Origin: Anaeromyces robustus
Lineage: Eukaryota; Neocallimastigomycota; Neocallimastigomycetes; Neocallimastigales; Neocallimastigaceae
DNA: 64,000 nt
Direction: 5' to 3'
NCBI GenBank assembly: GCA_002104895.1
Contig: MCFG01000061.1
Span: 25,001 to 89,000 of the forward strand
Made by a program: the position numbers and the translations under genes
Part shown: in pieces, positions 1 to 12,714 of the stretch
Layout of the letters: every line of letters starts with the position of its first letter
How positions within the stretch are numbered: position 1 is the first letter of the stretch
The notes under the pieces: generated by a model
Seen by the model: only the letters and a program-made list of their open reading frames with translations
What the model was told of the DNA's origin: nothing
Databases searched by the model: none

Positions 1-595
1 TTATTATTCATTTTATTTATTATTTCATATTTATCATAATAAATATTAATAAAGTATAGATTAAACCTTTTTTTTATTTTAATAAAAAAATAACTATTTA
101 TAGTATTTATAGTACAAAAAAAATATGATTTTTCAAAGTTTAAATTATTATATTAAAATGATTATTTTTTTATTAACTAAATAAAAGATACTATAATATA
201 TAGTATATTTTTTAGAAGAATATGGAAAAAAAAGGTTTTTTCTTTTGTCACTTTTAATATTTTTCTTATAATATATTAATTTTTTTTTATTATTTTAATG
301 ATATATTAAATTGAATTAAAGTAAAAATAATTTATGTAATCTTCTTTTTTTATAACATATATTTTTTTTTAAGTATAAAAAAAATATTCTAATATGTTAA
401 TCTCATTAGATTAATAAATTATATTAAAAAATAATACTAAAATAAAATGATATTTTATATATTTTATAGATCTTTTAAAATTCTCACATAAATAATGATT
501 AGTTATTCATTATTTTAACTTTTAATGAAATTATTCTTTTATTTATATTTAATATTATTATTAGTTATTATTATACATATAAAGAAAATATTATA
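1..595. other. AT-rich intergenic DNA, no gene seen
   Basis: Almost pure A/T sequence with homopolymer runs and stop codons in all frames. I see no coding region, RNA gene or recognisable repeat before the MITE that follows. Confidence 0.6.
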
Positions 596-604
596 TATTA
601 TTAC

Positions 605-980
605 GAATGTGACCCATTTCGCCAAATTAAAATACAAAAATTTACACTTTTTAAAAAATACGCCATATTAAAAATGTAATTATTTTATTTTAATAAATAA
701 ATAATAAATAATAAATAATAAATAATAAATAATAAATAAATAATAATAAATAATAAATAAATAATAATAAATAATAAATAAATAATACTAAATAATAAAT
801 AAATAATACTAAATAATAAATAAATAATAATAAATAATAAATAATAAATAAATAAATAAATAATAAATAAATAAATAATAATAATAATAAATAAATAAAA
901 TAAAAAAATAAATAAAATAATGTATACATAGTTTTATTTAGCCACAAAAAAAACGTGACTTGGCGAAATGGGACACCCCC
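605..980. mobile_element. MITE-like non-autonomous DNA transposon (element 1), 376 bp
   Basis: The left end reads GAATGTGACCCATTTCGCC. The right end, read inwards on the minus strand, is GGGGGTGTCCCATTTCGCC. These imperfect terminal inverted repeats match at 17 of the first 21 positions. The element is flanked by the same 9 bases, TATTATTAC, at 596-604 and 981-989, as expected for a target-site duplication. The interior is an AT microsatellite of TAATAAATAA type (about 690-920) and encodes nothing. A 9-bp duplication is typical of Mutator-like elements, so I infer a MULE-derived MITE, but no transposase is present to prove it. The ends match those of the larger element at 30778-31856. Confidence 0.72.
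690..920. repeat. AT microsatellite inside MITE element 1
   Basis: Runs of TAATAAATAA-type units with occasional C interruptions fill the interior of the MITE. The apparent minus-strand reading frame here (Leu/Ile/Tyr only) is a by-product of the repeat and not a gene. Confidence 0.85.
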
Positions 981-1562
981 TATTATTACTAAATATTCAC
1001 AAGGATTTTTAACCTTTATATTATAAATATTAATAAGTTTAAAAATATTATTTTTAATTATAATAAAAATTATAATTTTTAAAATAATTTCAATTACAAT
1101 AAAAGATTTTTTTTATTTGTTAAAGTTTAAAATATATATTAAAGTATACATATATATAAAAAAAAAAATTAAACTTAATTTTTAAAGTTTATTATATATT
1201 TAAAAGGATTAAAATTATATATATATAGTATAATTATTTATAAAATTCTGATTTATTAAAAAAGTAAATAATGTTTCAAAAATACAAAAACATATATATT
1301 CTAAGACTTTTATAATGTTTTAAACTTGATTTTTAGTAATATACATTTAAAAAATAAATATAAATAAGTAAATAAATAAATAAAATATAAAATAAATAAA
1401 TGAAATATAATTATAATATAACTTGTTTTATTATCTATTACTAATATTTCATAAGATCATAATCAATGTATGAATAGATACGTAGTAATAAAATATCAAA
1501 CTATTGGATAAAATATATCATCTTTTAGTAATCAAAAAATGACATTATATATACGTTAAAAT

Positions 1563-1691
1563 GAAAAGCAATTTATATTATTAGCTATTTTAGATATGCT
1601 AATTTCCTTAGAATGTGTTGACCAAAAAATGTTAGTTATGTTTATGTTAATTGGAGCTGAAGGTGATGAAATTAGAGATTGGTTAAACTTT
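1563..1691 (+). mobile_element. Short capsid (gag)-like retroelement fossil
   Basis: About 43 residues read as a credible protein fragment, including MLVMFMLIGAEGDEI. The (L/F)-x-IG-x-EG-x-EI pattern resembles the capsid region of LTR-retrotransposon Gag proteins. The flanks are plain AT-rich DNA and no LTRs, protease or polymerase are visible. I treat it as a very old, heavily broken remnant. The family assignment is tentative because the match is short. Confidence 0.28.
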
Positions 1692-2623
1692 AGAATATAT
1701 AATATTATAATATTATATAATTAAAATATTATTAAGATTATTAAGATAATATTATTCTTTCTTTTTTTTTTTTTTAAACTTTATATCATATAAATACATA
1801 TAAATTAACATAAAAGTAATTTAATCTTTTTATTAAAAATAAAATAAATATAATAAATATAATATGAAAATAACAATTTTTTAAAATATTTCATTAAAAT
1901 TAAAGAATTTTTGTTTTTGTTCATATATACTATACTTATTTAAATCTATAACCTATAATATACAATAATTATTAATTCATTTCATAATATTTTTCTTTTT
2001 TATCTTCATTGTATATTTTTATATTTATTATATATATAATATATACATAAAATACCAAAAAGTTTAATAATTTAAAACCCTTTTAAATATACATAATAAA
2101 TTTTAAAAAAGAGTTAATTTTTTTTATATATAAACATTTTCTTCCTTTGTTATAAAAATTATAAAAAAAATATATATATAATTATAACTATTTCTTCATT
2201 TGGATATTTATAAACTTATTATAAAAATATATTTGTCTTTTGTATTTCTAAATTTTAATATTGTAAATATTAAAGAAAAAAAAAATAACAATTATTAATA
2301 TATATTAATATATATATTATATATATAAATATATATATATAATATTCAAATATTTGAATTTATATAATATATATTGAAAGATAACTGATAATTCAATGTA
2401 AAATAATGAAAATTCAATAAACCATTATATATATAACAATTAAAATTTAAATATATATATTTAATAAATATATATATAAATTATGAACCTAAAATTATTA
2501 AATAAGCATAGAAAATTTATATAATAATAATAATAATAAAAGGAAAAAAAAAAAAAAAAACAAATAGCATTTTTCTTTATCGATTTTTTTTTTTTTTTAT
2601 TTTTTTCATTTAATTATATCAAA
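1692..2623. other. AT-rich intergenic DNA upstream of formin A
   Basis: Low-complexity A/T sequence with (TA)n stretches and poly-A and poly-T runs immediately before the formin A start codon (about 2551-2610). It probably contains the formin A promoter and 5' UTR, but no specific element can be picked out. Confidence 0.5.
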
Positions 2624-5143
2624 ATGGGTAATCAAGAATCAAAGTCGGATTTGGATGAAAATGAATTCAATGAAATGTATAATAATTATAAAAATGATAG
2701 AGTTGAAACATATGAATATGAAGGAATAAAAAGAAAACCAGTTATATTAAGAAAATCCTCTACAATTAGTCAAATTAGTGTGATAAAAATTGAGAAAGCG
2801 AATGATCATGGTGGACTGCCGGATTTTCTGGAGAATGATAGAGATATAGATATTAATACACATAAAGAAAATGAACCTATTGAAAATAAACCTAATAAAA
2901 ATGAATCTAATGAAAATGGATATACTCATAGTAATATTAATGCATTATTGGAAACATTTATGGTAAATAAATAAAATAGTAATAATGAAAATAATAATAA
3001 TAATTAAATATAAGTAAAACATAAATAAATAAATTAAAGTAAAATGAAAATGAAAATAAAAACAATATAAAATAAAAAAAAAATAAAATAAGATAAAATA
3101 AGATAAAATAAAATAAAAAAAAAAAAATAAAATATTATCCATATAATTATATATTTATATATATTTTATTTTCAATAAAAAAAAATAAAAAGGATGAAAT
3201 TAATTTACCTCCAAATAAAAGGGAATCTGTTAGAAATTTATCAGATGAAGATAAATTACTTATGATTAAATCACAGAAAAGAACAACAAATGTAAATGCT
3301 ATATATATATATATTTATATATATAAATTTTTTTAAAAATAAAATAATATAATATAATACAATGTAATAAATATAATATAATATAATTAATATAATTAAT
3401 ATAATATAATATTATATAATCTAATATTATATAATAAAGTATAGTATAATGTAACATAATTTTTATTATTAATAAATTAAAATCTTTATATAATATATTC
3501 ATTATATTCATAATGAAAAAAAAAAAAAAAATTCACATGTAGAATAATAGCCATGAAGATGATGTTATAAAGATTATTGAAAAAATTAAAGATTCACCAA
3601 CACTTGAATCTATTAAAAATCTTTCTGTTTTATTAAGAACAAAACCTATTAAATGGATTACAGAATTTGTGAATAATGATGGTTTAAATATTTTACTTAA
3701 TAATTTAAATATCATTCAGAGTTCAAAATCAAGTTATGGAGCAAAGTATGTTTAAATATATATATAAATCAATAAATATAGATATATAAATGAATATATA
3801 AATATATAATACTTATAATTAATATTATATACAACTTTTTATAAAAAAAATATTTAAATATTATTTTCAATATATTTTTATATAAAGTGTTGAAATTGAG
3901 GAAATTTATATTAAATGTTTGAAAAGTCTTATGAATAATAAAGTATATATATAAATACATATATTAACTATTTTATAAATATAATTAATAATATTATATT
4001 TACTTATATATAATATAAATATATATATGTTATTTTTTTTTTATTTTTTATTTTTTATCATATATTATTTTAATTTTATATATATGTATATATATATATT
4101 ATATATATATTAGATTGGACTTTTATCTATTATGAATTCAAAAGATTCATTACCAATTATTTCTATGTCATTATATTCTTCTTCACTTAAGACACAAGCT
4201 CAAGTATTAGAAATTCTTAGTGCTGTATGTTTTATTGAAGGTGGTCATCAACGTGTTTTAAATACTATTACCGAATTTTCGGTTATCAATAATGAAGTTT
4301 TTCGTTTTGAAGTCATTTTTAGATGTCTTGAATCTACTTTAAGAACAACTAATGATCATGCTACTTATATGAATAAAAAGGAACTTCAAGTAAATAATAA
4401 ATAATAAATTATATTATTAAAATTTTAATAATATTATAATTAAAATAAATAATTTTTTTTTCCTTTTTTTTATTATATATATATATATTCATAATTATTT
4501 ATATATTTATTTTTTAAATAATAATCATTTTTTAGTTAGCATGTTTTTCATTTATTAATGCCATTATTTGTGGTATTCCTGATGATGATATAGTATTTAG
4601 AATGCATCTTAGATACGAATTTCTTTCATTGGGTATCGAAAGAGTTATTAATGTAAATAAAATTAATATTTATAAAAAAAAAAAAAAAAAGGATTTAATG
4701 GTTATGAATATAAATATTAAAATATTAATATTAACATATATATTTATTTATTTATTTATTCAACCTTTTTTAATTTAGGCAATTGGTGATTTTGATGATG
4801 AAAGATTTTCAAATATTAAAAGACAAATTTTAATTTTTAAGGATTTAGCAGAAAGAGATGAAAAAGAAACTTATTCTAAATTAACTGATTCATCTTTCAA
4901 TATTGAAAATCCTGATGAAGTTTATGCTGTATTAAAAACAGGTTTAGATTCAACTTCTTGTTGGCCATATTTTGTAGATATTTTAAAACATCTTTTAATT
5001 ATTCCTGGTAATCGTGATTTAAAGTAAAAATTTAGAAAAATAATAATAATAATAAAAAATATATTATATATATGTAATAATAATAAAAGTATAAAAATAA
5101 TTATTTTATATGATATATTGTAAAAATTTATAATTTATAGAAA

Positions 5144-5194
<51 letters not shown>

Positions 5195-8100
5195 GTAAAA
5201 AAAATATATACAATTTTTTTTTATTTTTAATTTAATATTTTAAATATTAAATAGAGTAAAATATTGGTTAATTATATCAAAACTTATTAACCAAGTTATA
5301 GTTCAAGAAGATGGAATTAATCCAGATCCTGATAATGATCTTATAGAAATTAATATGAAACAATTAATTGCTGATATTGGTATTTCTGAAAGAGCTCATG
5401 AAGCTATTGAAGAATTAAAAAAAGCTCGTGAAGCTTATAAAAAAAGAGAAACATATTATGAAAATATGATTAATAGTTTAACTAAAGAAAATAGTAAATA
5501 TAATATAAAAATATATTTATTTATTTATTTATTTATTTATATATATGACTTTTTTTTTTAAATATAATATATAATATATATACATATTTTTTTTTACGTT
5601 TTATATATAATATTTAAATTATTTAAACAATTTATTTTTTATATTAACTATATATATTTATTTTTTTTTATTTTTCATTTTACAAAAATAAAAACGAATG
5701 AATAAACAAATTTTATATTATATAATATTTATATATTTATATATTTATATACCCAAAATAATTTATATATATATATACATAAATAATAATAATAATAATA
5801 ATAGATGAATTTAAGGACCAAAATAATCAATATATAAATATTTTATCTGAATTAGAACTTAACAATATAATCGAAAGTGATGAAAATAATAATTTAAGAA
5901 TTAATGAAAATACAGTTGATGATATTAAGTATTTAAATGATATGAAAAGTAAAAATTTTGATTATCGAAATATTAATAATATAGATAATATAATAGAAAA
6001 TTATAAATATTCGCCAATTCTTAATGAATTAGAAAAGAAAGGTATTATTCAAAAAGATATGAACCAAGACTATTTTATTGTAGAAGATAATAATAATAAT
6101 AATGATGATGATGATGAGAATAAATTACAAGCTAAAAATAGTATTGATAATATTTTAGAACAATTAGAGCAATATAAAAAAACAAAAGATGATGATAAAG
6201 ATATTTCTAAAGAAATGGTGAAAAATAAAGTTGGTGAAATGGTAGAAGAAATTTTATCTTACCTTCTTCAAATTAATATTATTAAAAAAAATGAGAAAAC
6301 AAATACTTTTGATATTCTTGATTCGGATAAATTAAATGAAGTTTTCATTGTTTTAGAAAAATTAAATATTGTGAATAAAGATAATAATGGTATTTATAAA
6401 TTTTCTTTATCACCAGAATCTTTGGTTTCTCAATTCAATCTTAGTGGTAGTCGAATGTTGAATTTCAATGATAATATTGTTTCAAATAAATTTATTACAA
6501 AACTTCTTGTCCATAATCCTTTAACAAAATCTTTTGATATTGATAAAATTTGTCATGATCTTTTAAATATTTTCATAAAAAATAATACTTTAAATGAAAC
6601 TAATTTAGTAAATATTAATGTTTCGATTATATATAAATGTTTAATTCATGTCTTGAATGATATGGATTTAATTTTAAATGAAAATAATCAGTATTATTTA
6701 AAAATTGGAAATCATAAAAGTTATTTAATTAATGAAATAAAAATTAAAGAAGGTATTATTAATATTATTAAATCATGTCAACTTTTGGAATCTACCATCG
6801 AAAACAATACTACTACTACTACTACTACATTATCACAAGAAAATTTGTACTATGTTCCTAATTATATATATATTAAGAATCAAGTAATAAATACTCTTAA
6901 TAATTGTATTTTTTCAGAAAATGAAGATATTAAACCATCTACTGAATTCGACGTAGATGAAGTTCAACAAATAATATTAAAATTCTTAGATAGAAAAAAA
7001 GTTATCTATACAGAAGATAATATTTTAAAAATTAATAATAAGAATAATACTATAGATAAAAAGGAATTCATTGATAAACTTTTCCAATATTTCATTACTA
7101 AAAAAATTATTTCTAAAAATAGTCATGGTAATTATATGACTTTTAAACAAAATATTGATTCGCATCCTATATCTTTTGAAAATTTAAGTCAAAAATTAAT
7201 GAAAATTCTTTATAATTTTAATTATCTAAATAAATTAAATGAATCTTCTAATTATAATAATCATGAGGATGATAATGAGGATGAAATATATCTAGCTAAT
7301 ATTACTAATATAAGTATGCATTCAATTCAAAAAAACATTATTTTTGATACCATGGTTAAATTTTTAACGGAAAATAATATTATTCAATTTGATAATGATA
7401 ATAATAAATTTAAGGTATTATGGAAAGAAAATGAAGAAATTAAAAAAAAAGATAATAATTATGATAATAATAAAAATCAAGATATGATTTTACCTTTGGA
7501 AGATATTTATAATAATTTAATTTCCTTTTTAAAAAGTAAAAGAATTATTACAAATGAAAAAGATATTGGAAAAGATCAATCTTTCCTATGGAATATTAAT
7601 TATAACACAATAGAAAATATTTCAAAAAGTGATATTAATCTTCAATTAAAAACTATCTTAATGAACAATAATATTTTCATTGAAAAGAATGATCAATTAA
7701 TGACAAATAATTATTATGTTGATAATCGTATTATTACTACAAATGAAATTAATTCTGTATTTAAAGTACTAGAAAAGAATAAAATTCTTCGACTTGATCC
7801 AGATCATCCTAATACCATACAAATTACTAATATTTATCAAAATAAAAATGATTTATCTGCTATTATTCAAATAATATTAAATAAATTAATTAAAGATAAT
7901 TATTTGGAAGGTTATACTATTCTTTATGATAATGTAATAATTTCTATGGATAGAAATATATTATTGAAGAATCATGTTATTGATCAATTAATGAAAAAAG
8001 GTATAGTAGAAATGGATAAAAATAAGAATTATAATATTCATTATAGTCAGAATAATAATATAAGTATGGAAATGGAATCAGAAAAATCACTTTATAGTGC

Positions 8101-9952
8101 TACTTTAGGTTGGAATGAAGAGAAGAATGAAGATAATTTAGATGAAAAAACACTTAAAAGTTTAATGGCAAATGGAATTATTAATTTCGATAATTTCACT
8201 AATAAATTAATCTCTTTATTAGAAACAAATTCAATTATCAATAATAGTATTTCTAATACAAAAGGTGATTATTTGAAAACTATTAAAGGAATTATCATTA
8301 ATCGTAAGGAAACTTTCAATGCTATCGAAGAATTCCTTCATAATCATAATATTGTTATAAAACAAAAAGAAGGTGAAAATGATAATATTAATGATTATAA
8401 AAATTATATTTATAGTAAAATGCTTTACAGTAAACCTATATCTCAAAATTTATTTAAAGAAAAATTTTTGAAGGCTCTTTTAGTATCTGGTATGTCAATT
8501 GAAAATGAAAATGGAGAATGTCAATTAAATATTAGTCCAAGTAATTCTCGTATTGAAGTAGATGTTTATTCTTTAATTAATGATTTACTAGAAATATTTA
8601 CAACAGAAAAAATTATTGATATAGATGTTAACAAAGAAACAACCTTTATATTAGAAGATCATCAAAAAACTATTAAAAAATCATTAATATATCCTATTGT
8701 GGAACAATTTATTAATAATGGTAATGTCATAGCTCTTGAAAATATGGATAATGTTATAATAGGAAATGCTTTAATAGATATTATGAGTGAAATAAATATA
8801 ATAACTTCCATGGATGATAATAATTTTGTATTGAATCTATCTACCATTTATGATTTCAATTTTAATATTGTTATATGGATAAAAGAATTATTTAGATTTA
8901 TTGAACAATTAGTAGGTCATACGGAAAAGGATAATATTCTTAATCTTTCTATTGATATAATATTTGATAAGAATAATTTAAATAAAAATAATATTAAATT
9001 ATTAAAGGGTAAAAAGTATAAGATTCCTTGTCAAGATGTAAATAAAATATATCCTATAAATATTGTTTATGATCAATTTATTCATGATTTCATTAATCAT
9101 AATTTATTAGATTATGATCCAGATAAAAATTATACTTTAGGTTTAAGAAGAAAATATATAAATATTCATAGTATATTTGATTCTTTATTAGAAAAATTAG
9201 CAAATGAAAAAGTTATTGGTTTTACAAATAATGTATATTATATTAAAATGGATGAAACTAATATTAATATTAATACCATAAAAAAGAATGTTTTCAATTT
9301 ATTATCAAATGAAATTGATAATAAATTGAAAACCTTCATGACTACTATAGATAGTCATAAAGATGAAATAAAAAAACCAAGAGAAAATTTAAAATCAATA
9401 TCAACAAAAGAAGATGCAGATATATCACTTCCAACAAAAGAAAATGTATCACTATCATCACCACCACCACCACCACCATCTCTTCCTATTATTAATGGTA
9501 TGGCACCACCACCACCACCCCTTCCTATCATGAATGGTATGGCACTACCACCACCTCTTCCTATAATGAATGGTGCAATACCACCACCACCTCTTCCTCC
9601 AATGATGGGAGGTGGTATTCCTCCACCTCCTCCAATGTTGGGTGGTATACCTGTTCTTGTACCACCAGGTTATCCAAATCGTAATACTCCTGGTATACGT
9701 CTAAAATCATTAAATTGGACTAAACTTGATAACAGAAAAATTGATGGTACTATTTGGAAAGAAATTAATGAAGAAGATATTCTTGATACCAGTTGGAAAT
9801 CAAAAGTGGAAGAAATATTCTCAGATAAACCTATGGTTAAAAAGAATAAAGTTAATAATAATAATAATAATGCTGATTCAAGTAAATTTATTATATTATA
9901 TTACAAATATATATATATTTATATTTAAATATATATAAAAATAAAAAAAAAT

Positions 9953-9987
<35 letters not shown>

Positions 9988-10461
9988 TTATTTATTTATT
10001 AATAGATAAAAAGCAAAAGATTACATTCTTAAATAGCAGAAGATCACAAAATATTGGTAATTAATATAGTACACACATATATACATATATAATAATAATA
10101 TATTATATATAAAATGATAATATAATATAAAATGCATTACATTATTTAAGATATAATTAATATGATTGTTTTTTAAATTAATAATTATATATTAATATAT
10201 ATATTATGTATTTTTTTTCTTTTAAAAAAATATAGATATTGCTCTTAAGGGTATTAAATTATCATCAGAAGCTATTAAAAAAGCTATGCTTGAATGTGAT
10301 ATAAATGTTTTATCAAGAGATGCTTTAACAGAACTTAAAAAGATTATTCCATTAGAAGATGAAGTATGATATATTATTTATTATATAAATTTATTAATAA
10401 AAGTTTTTTATCTCTATATTATATGTATTATAAATAAATAACAATAAATAATAATAATAAT

Positions 10462-10493
<32 letters not shown>

Positions 10494-10553
10494 ATTAATA
10501 ATAATAATAATAAAAATAAAAATAATAATAATAATAATAATAATAAAAATAAA

Positions 10554-10597
<44 letters not shown>

Positions 10598-10601
10598 TAA
10601 A

Positions 10602-10671
<70 letters not shown>

Positions 10672-12714
10672 TTTAATAATTTAGGTTAAAATGATTAAAT
10701 CTTATGAAGCGAATAAAGATAAATTTGCCAATGCTGAAAAATTCTTAAGTGATTGTATTGCTATTGATGATTATTCAGATAGATTAGATTCATTATATAC
10801 TAAAAGTTCTTATGATGAATTATATGATGATGCCAGTTCATTAATTACTTCAGTAAAGAATGCTTCATATGAAGTTAAAAATAGTGATAAAGTTAAACAA
10901 TTATTATCGGTAATAAATGAAATCAATATATATATTTATTAGCATATATATATAATTTTTACTAATATTTTTTATATTATTGTTATTATTACTTTAAATA
11001 TATATATATATTAATAGATTATCTTATGTCTCGGTAACTATCTTAATACGGGTCAAAGAGGTGGAGCGTACGGTTTCAAACTTAATACTCTTACTATGCT
11101 TATATTTACAAAATCAACTGTAAATAATGATAGAAATTATTCATTAATGCATTTCTTAGTAGATTTTGTAGAAACTAAATATCCCGATTTATTAAACTTA
11201 AGTAAGGACATGCCAAGTGTTACAGATGCAGGAAAAGGTATAATATAAATATTATAAAATTCATTACAATATATATATATTAATAATGAATCTATTATAA
11301 AAGAATGATAAATTATTAATAATATAATTATATTGATAATTTACAACAAAAAATTCAAACTAAAAAATTATAATTATTAATATATTTTATTTATTATTTT
11401 TTAATTATATTATTTTATTTTTCTTTAATTAGTTAATATGAAAGATATTAATGCTATTATGAAAGATATTAATAGGAAATTAATTGGTGTAGAAAAAACA
11501 TTAGAAAAGACAAAAGAAAATTATAAAAAGAAATTAAAAGAAATATTCTTAAAAGATTTTGATGCTTATTATGAATATATTAAAGATGAATTAAAAGAAA
11601 ATGAGAATATACCACATAATGAAGAATTAGTTCATAAAAAAAATGTAACAGATTTAACTAATCTTTTAAAAGATGAAAAAAAACTTAAAAAAGAAATTGA
11701 AGAATATGTAATAGATGTCAATAAAGAAAAATTTGTTAATGAAACTGTGAAAAGATTTAATGATAAATTTATACCAATAATGCAATCCTTCATTGAAGAA
11801 TCAAAAATTAGATATGAAAAATTAAAGAATTTCTTAAAAGAAGCTAATGATGATTTTGCTAATTTATGTAAAATTTTTGGTGAAGATCCAGAATCTGCTG
11901 AACCATCTGAAGTCTTTACATTATTTAATGATTTCTGGGATCAATTCCAGGTAAATTTTTTTAAAAGATAAATAATTATGTATAAATATAAAAAATAAAT
12001 AAATAAATAAATAAATAAATAAATATAGATATATATAGGGGTAAAAGAATAAAGTTTAAATAATTATTAATTAAAATATAAATTTATAATACTGTAATAC
12101 TAATACTAATAATAATAATAATAATAATAATTATAATAATAATTATAATAAAATATGTACATTTTATTTATATAATATTAATATAAAAATAATTAAAATT
12201 ATTATTGATATTTTTTTTATGAATAATAATATTTATATAGACGGCTAAAAAAGAAAATGCTTATTACAATGAATTTAAAAGAAGAGAAAAAGAAAGAGAG
12301 AGAAGATTATTAGAAAAGAAAGAAAAAGAAAAAGAAATGCAAATCGCTTCTCAATCTCCTGTACACAATAAAAATAATTCTACTAGTACTGATAAAGATC
12401 AAATTATTGATAATCTTATAGATTCTATTCGTTCAGGTAGTGCTTTCGCTTCAGGTCAGAAAAAATCTAAAGCAAATAGTAAACCAAAGAGAGATATTAT
12501 TACTGAAGAAGATAGTGAAATTACTAGTAGTGAATTTGATATTAATAAAATAGATAGACAAGGAATAAAATTAAATACAAATAATATACAAAATCAATAT
12601 GAGTTTAAACAATTACAAAATAACTTAAATAATTTAAGTAAACATGATAATAATGTAATATCCAATGTAAATGATTCATCGAATAATTCAAATGATAAAA
12701 ATTTTATCATTTGA
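2624..12714 (+). CDS. Formin A: giant Diaphanous-related formin with an internal repeat array (15 exons, 2421 aa)
   Basis: Actin nucleator and elongator. Exons: 2624-2962, 3193-3291, 3543-3745, 3888-3942, 4114-4389, 4536-4652, 4779-5023, 5255-5493, 5805-9881, 10006-10056, 10236-10363, 10685-10909, 11018-11237, 11433-11950, 12241-12714. All junctions are GT-AG and the phases join without stops. The protein starts MGNQESKSD, an N-myristoylation signal as in FMNL formins. GBD/FH3 lies at about 100-480 (LRTKPIKWITEFVNNDGLN, QVLEILSAVCFIEG, INAIICGIPDDD), followed by a short coiled coil to about 525. Residues about 535-1690 are an unrecognised repeat array. FH1 is at about 1740-1815 (proline runs). 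FH2 is at about 1820-2250, with LKSLNWTKLD, FLNSRRSQNI and GNYLNTGQRGGAYGFKL. DAD is at about 2318-2349 (LIDSIRSGSAF followed by basic residues). The C-terminal tail is Asn-rich. FH3 plus DAD implies Rho-GTPase-relieved autoinhibition, which is known for the family and inferred here. Typical Dia formins have 1100-1300 residues, so this is about twice the usual length. Confidence 0.95.
5145..5193. repeat. (ATT)n microsatellite in formin A intron 7
   Basis: About 16 uninterrupted ATT units within the intron 5024-5254. Confidence 0.9.
5830..9290 (+). other. Array of about 25 degenerate helix-plus-hairpin repeats within formin A exon 9
   Basis: The encoded stretch (residues about 535-1690) repeats a pattern: amphipathic helix, x-L-x-x-x-x-I-I, then an acidic or Asn-rich turn, then a short hydrophobic strand. 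Examples are ILNELEKKGIIQKDMNQDYF, VIDQLMKKGIVEMDKNKNYN, MVKFLTENNIIQFDNDNNKF and VFKVLEKNKILRLDPDHPNT. By eye I count about 25 copies at roughly 40-60 residue spacing. The shape recalls the last helix and wing of winged-helix domains, but I cannot assign a family. Formin B has nothing comparable: there only about 80 residues separate the coiled coil from FH1. Confidence 0.75.
10440..10672. repeat. (AAT)n microsatellite in formin A intron 11
   Basis: More than 200 bases of AAT units with AAATAA interruptions fill most of the intron 10364-10684, between two FH2-coding exons. It is likely to be length-variable. Confidence 0.9.
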
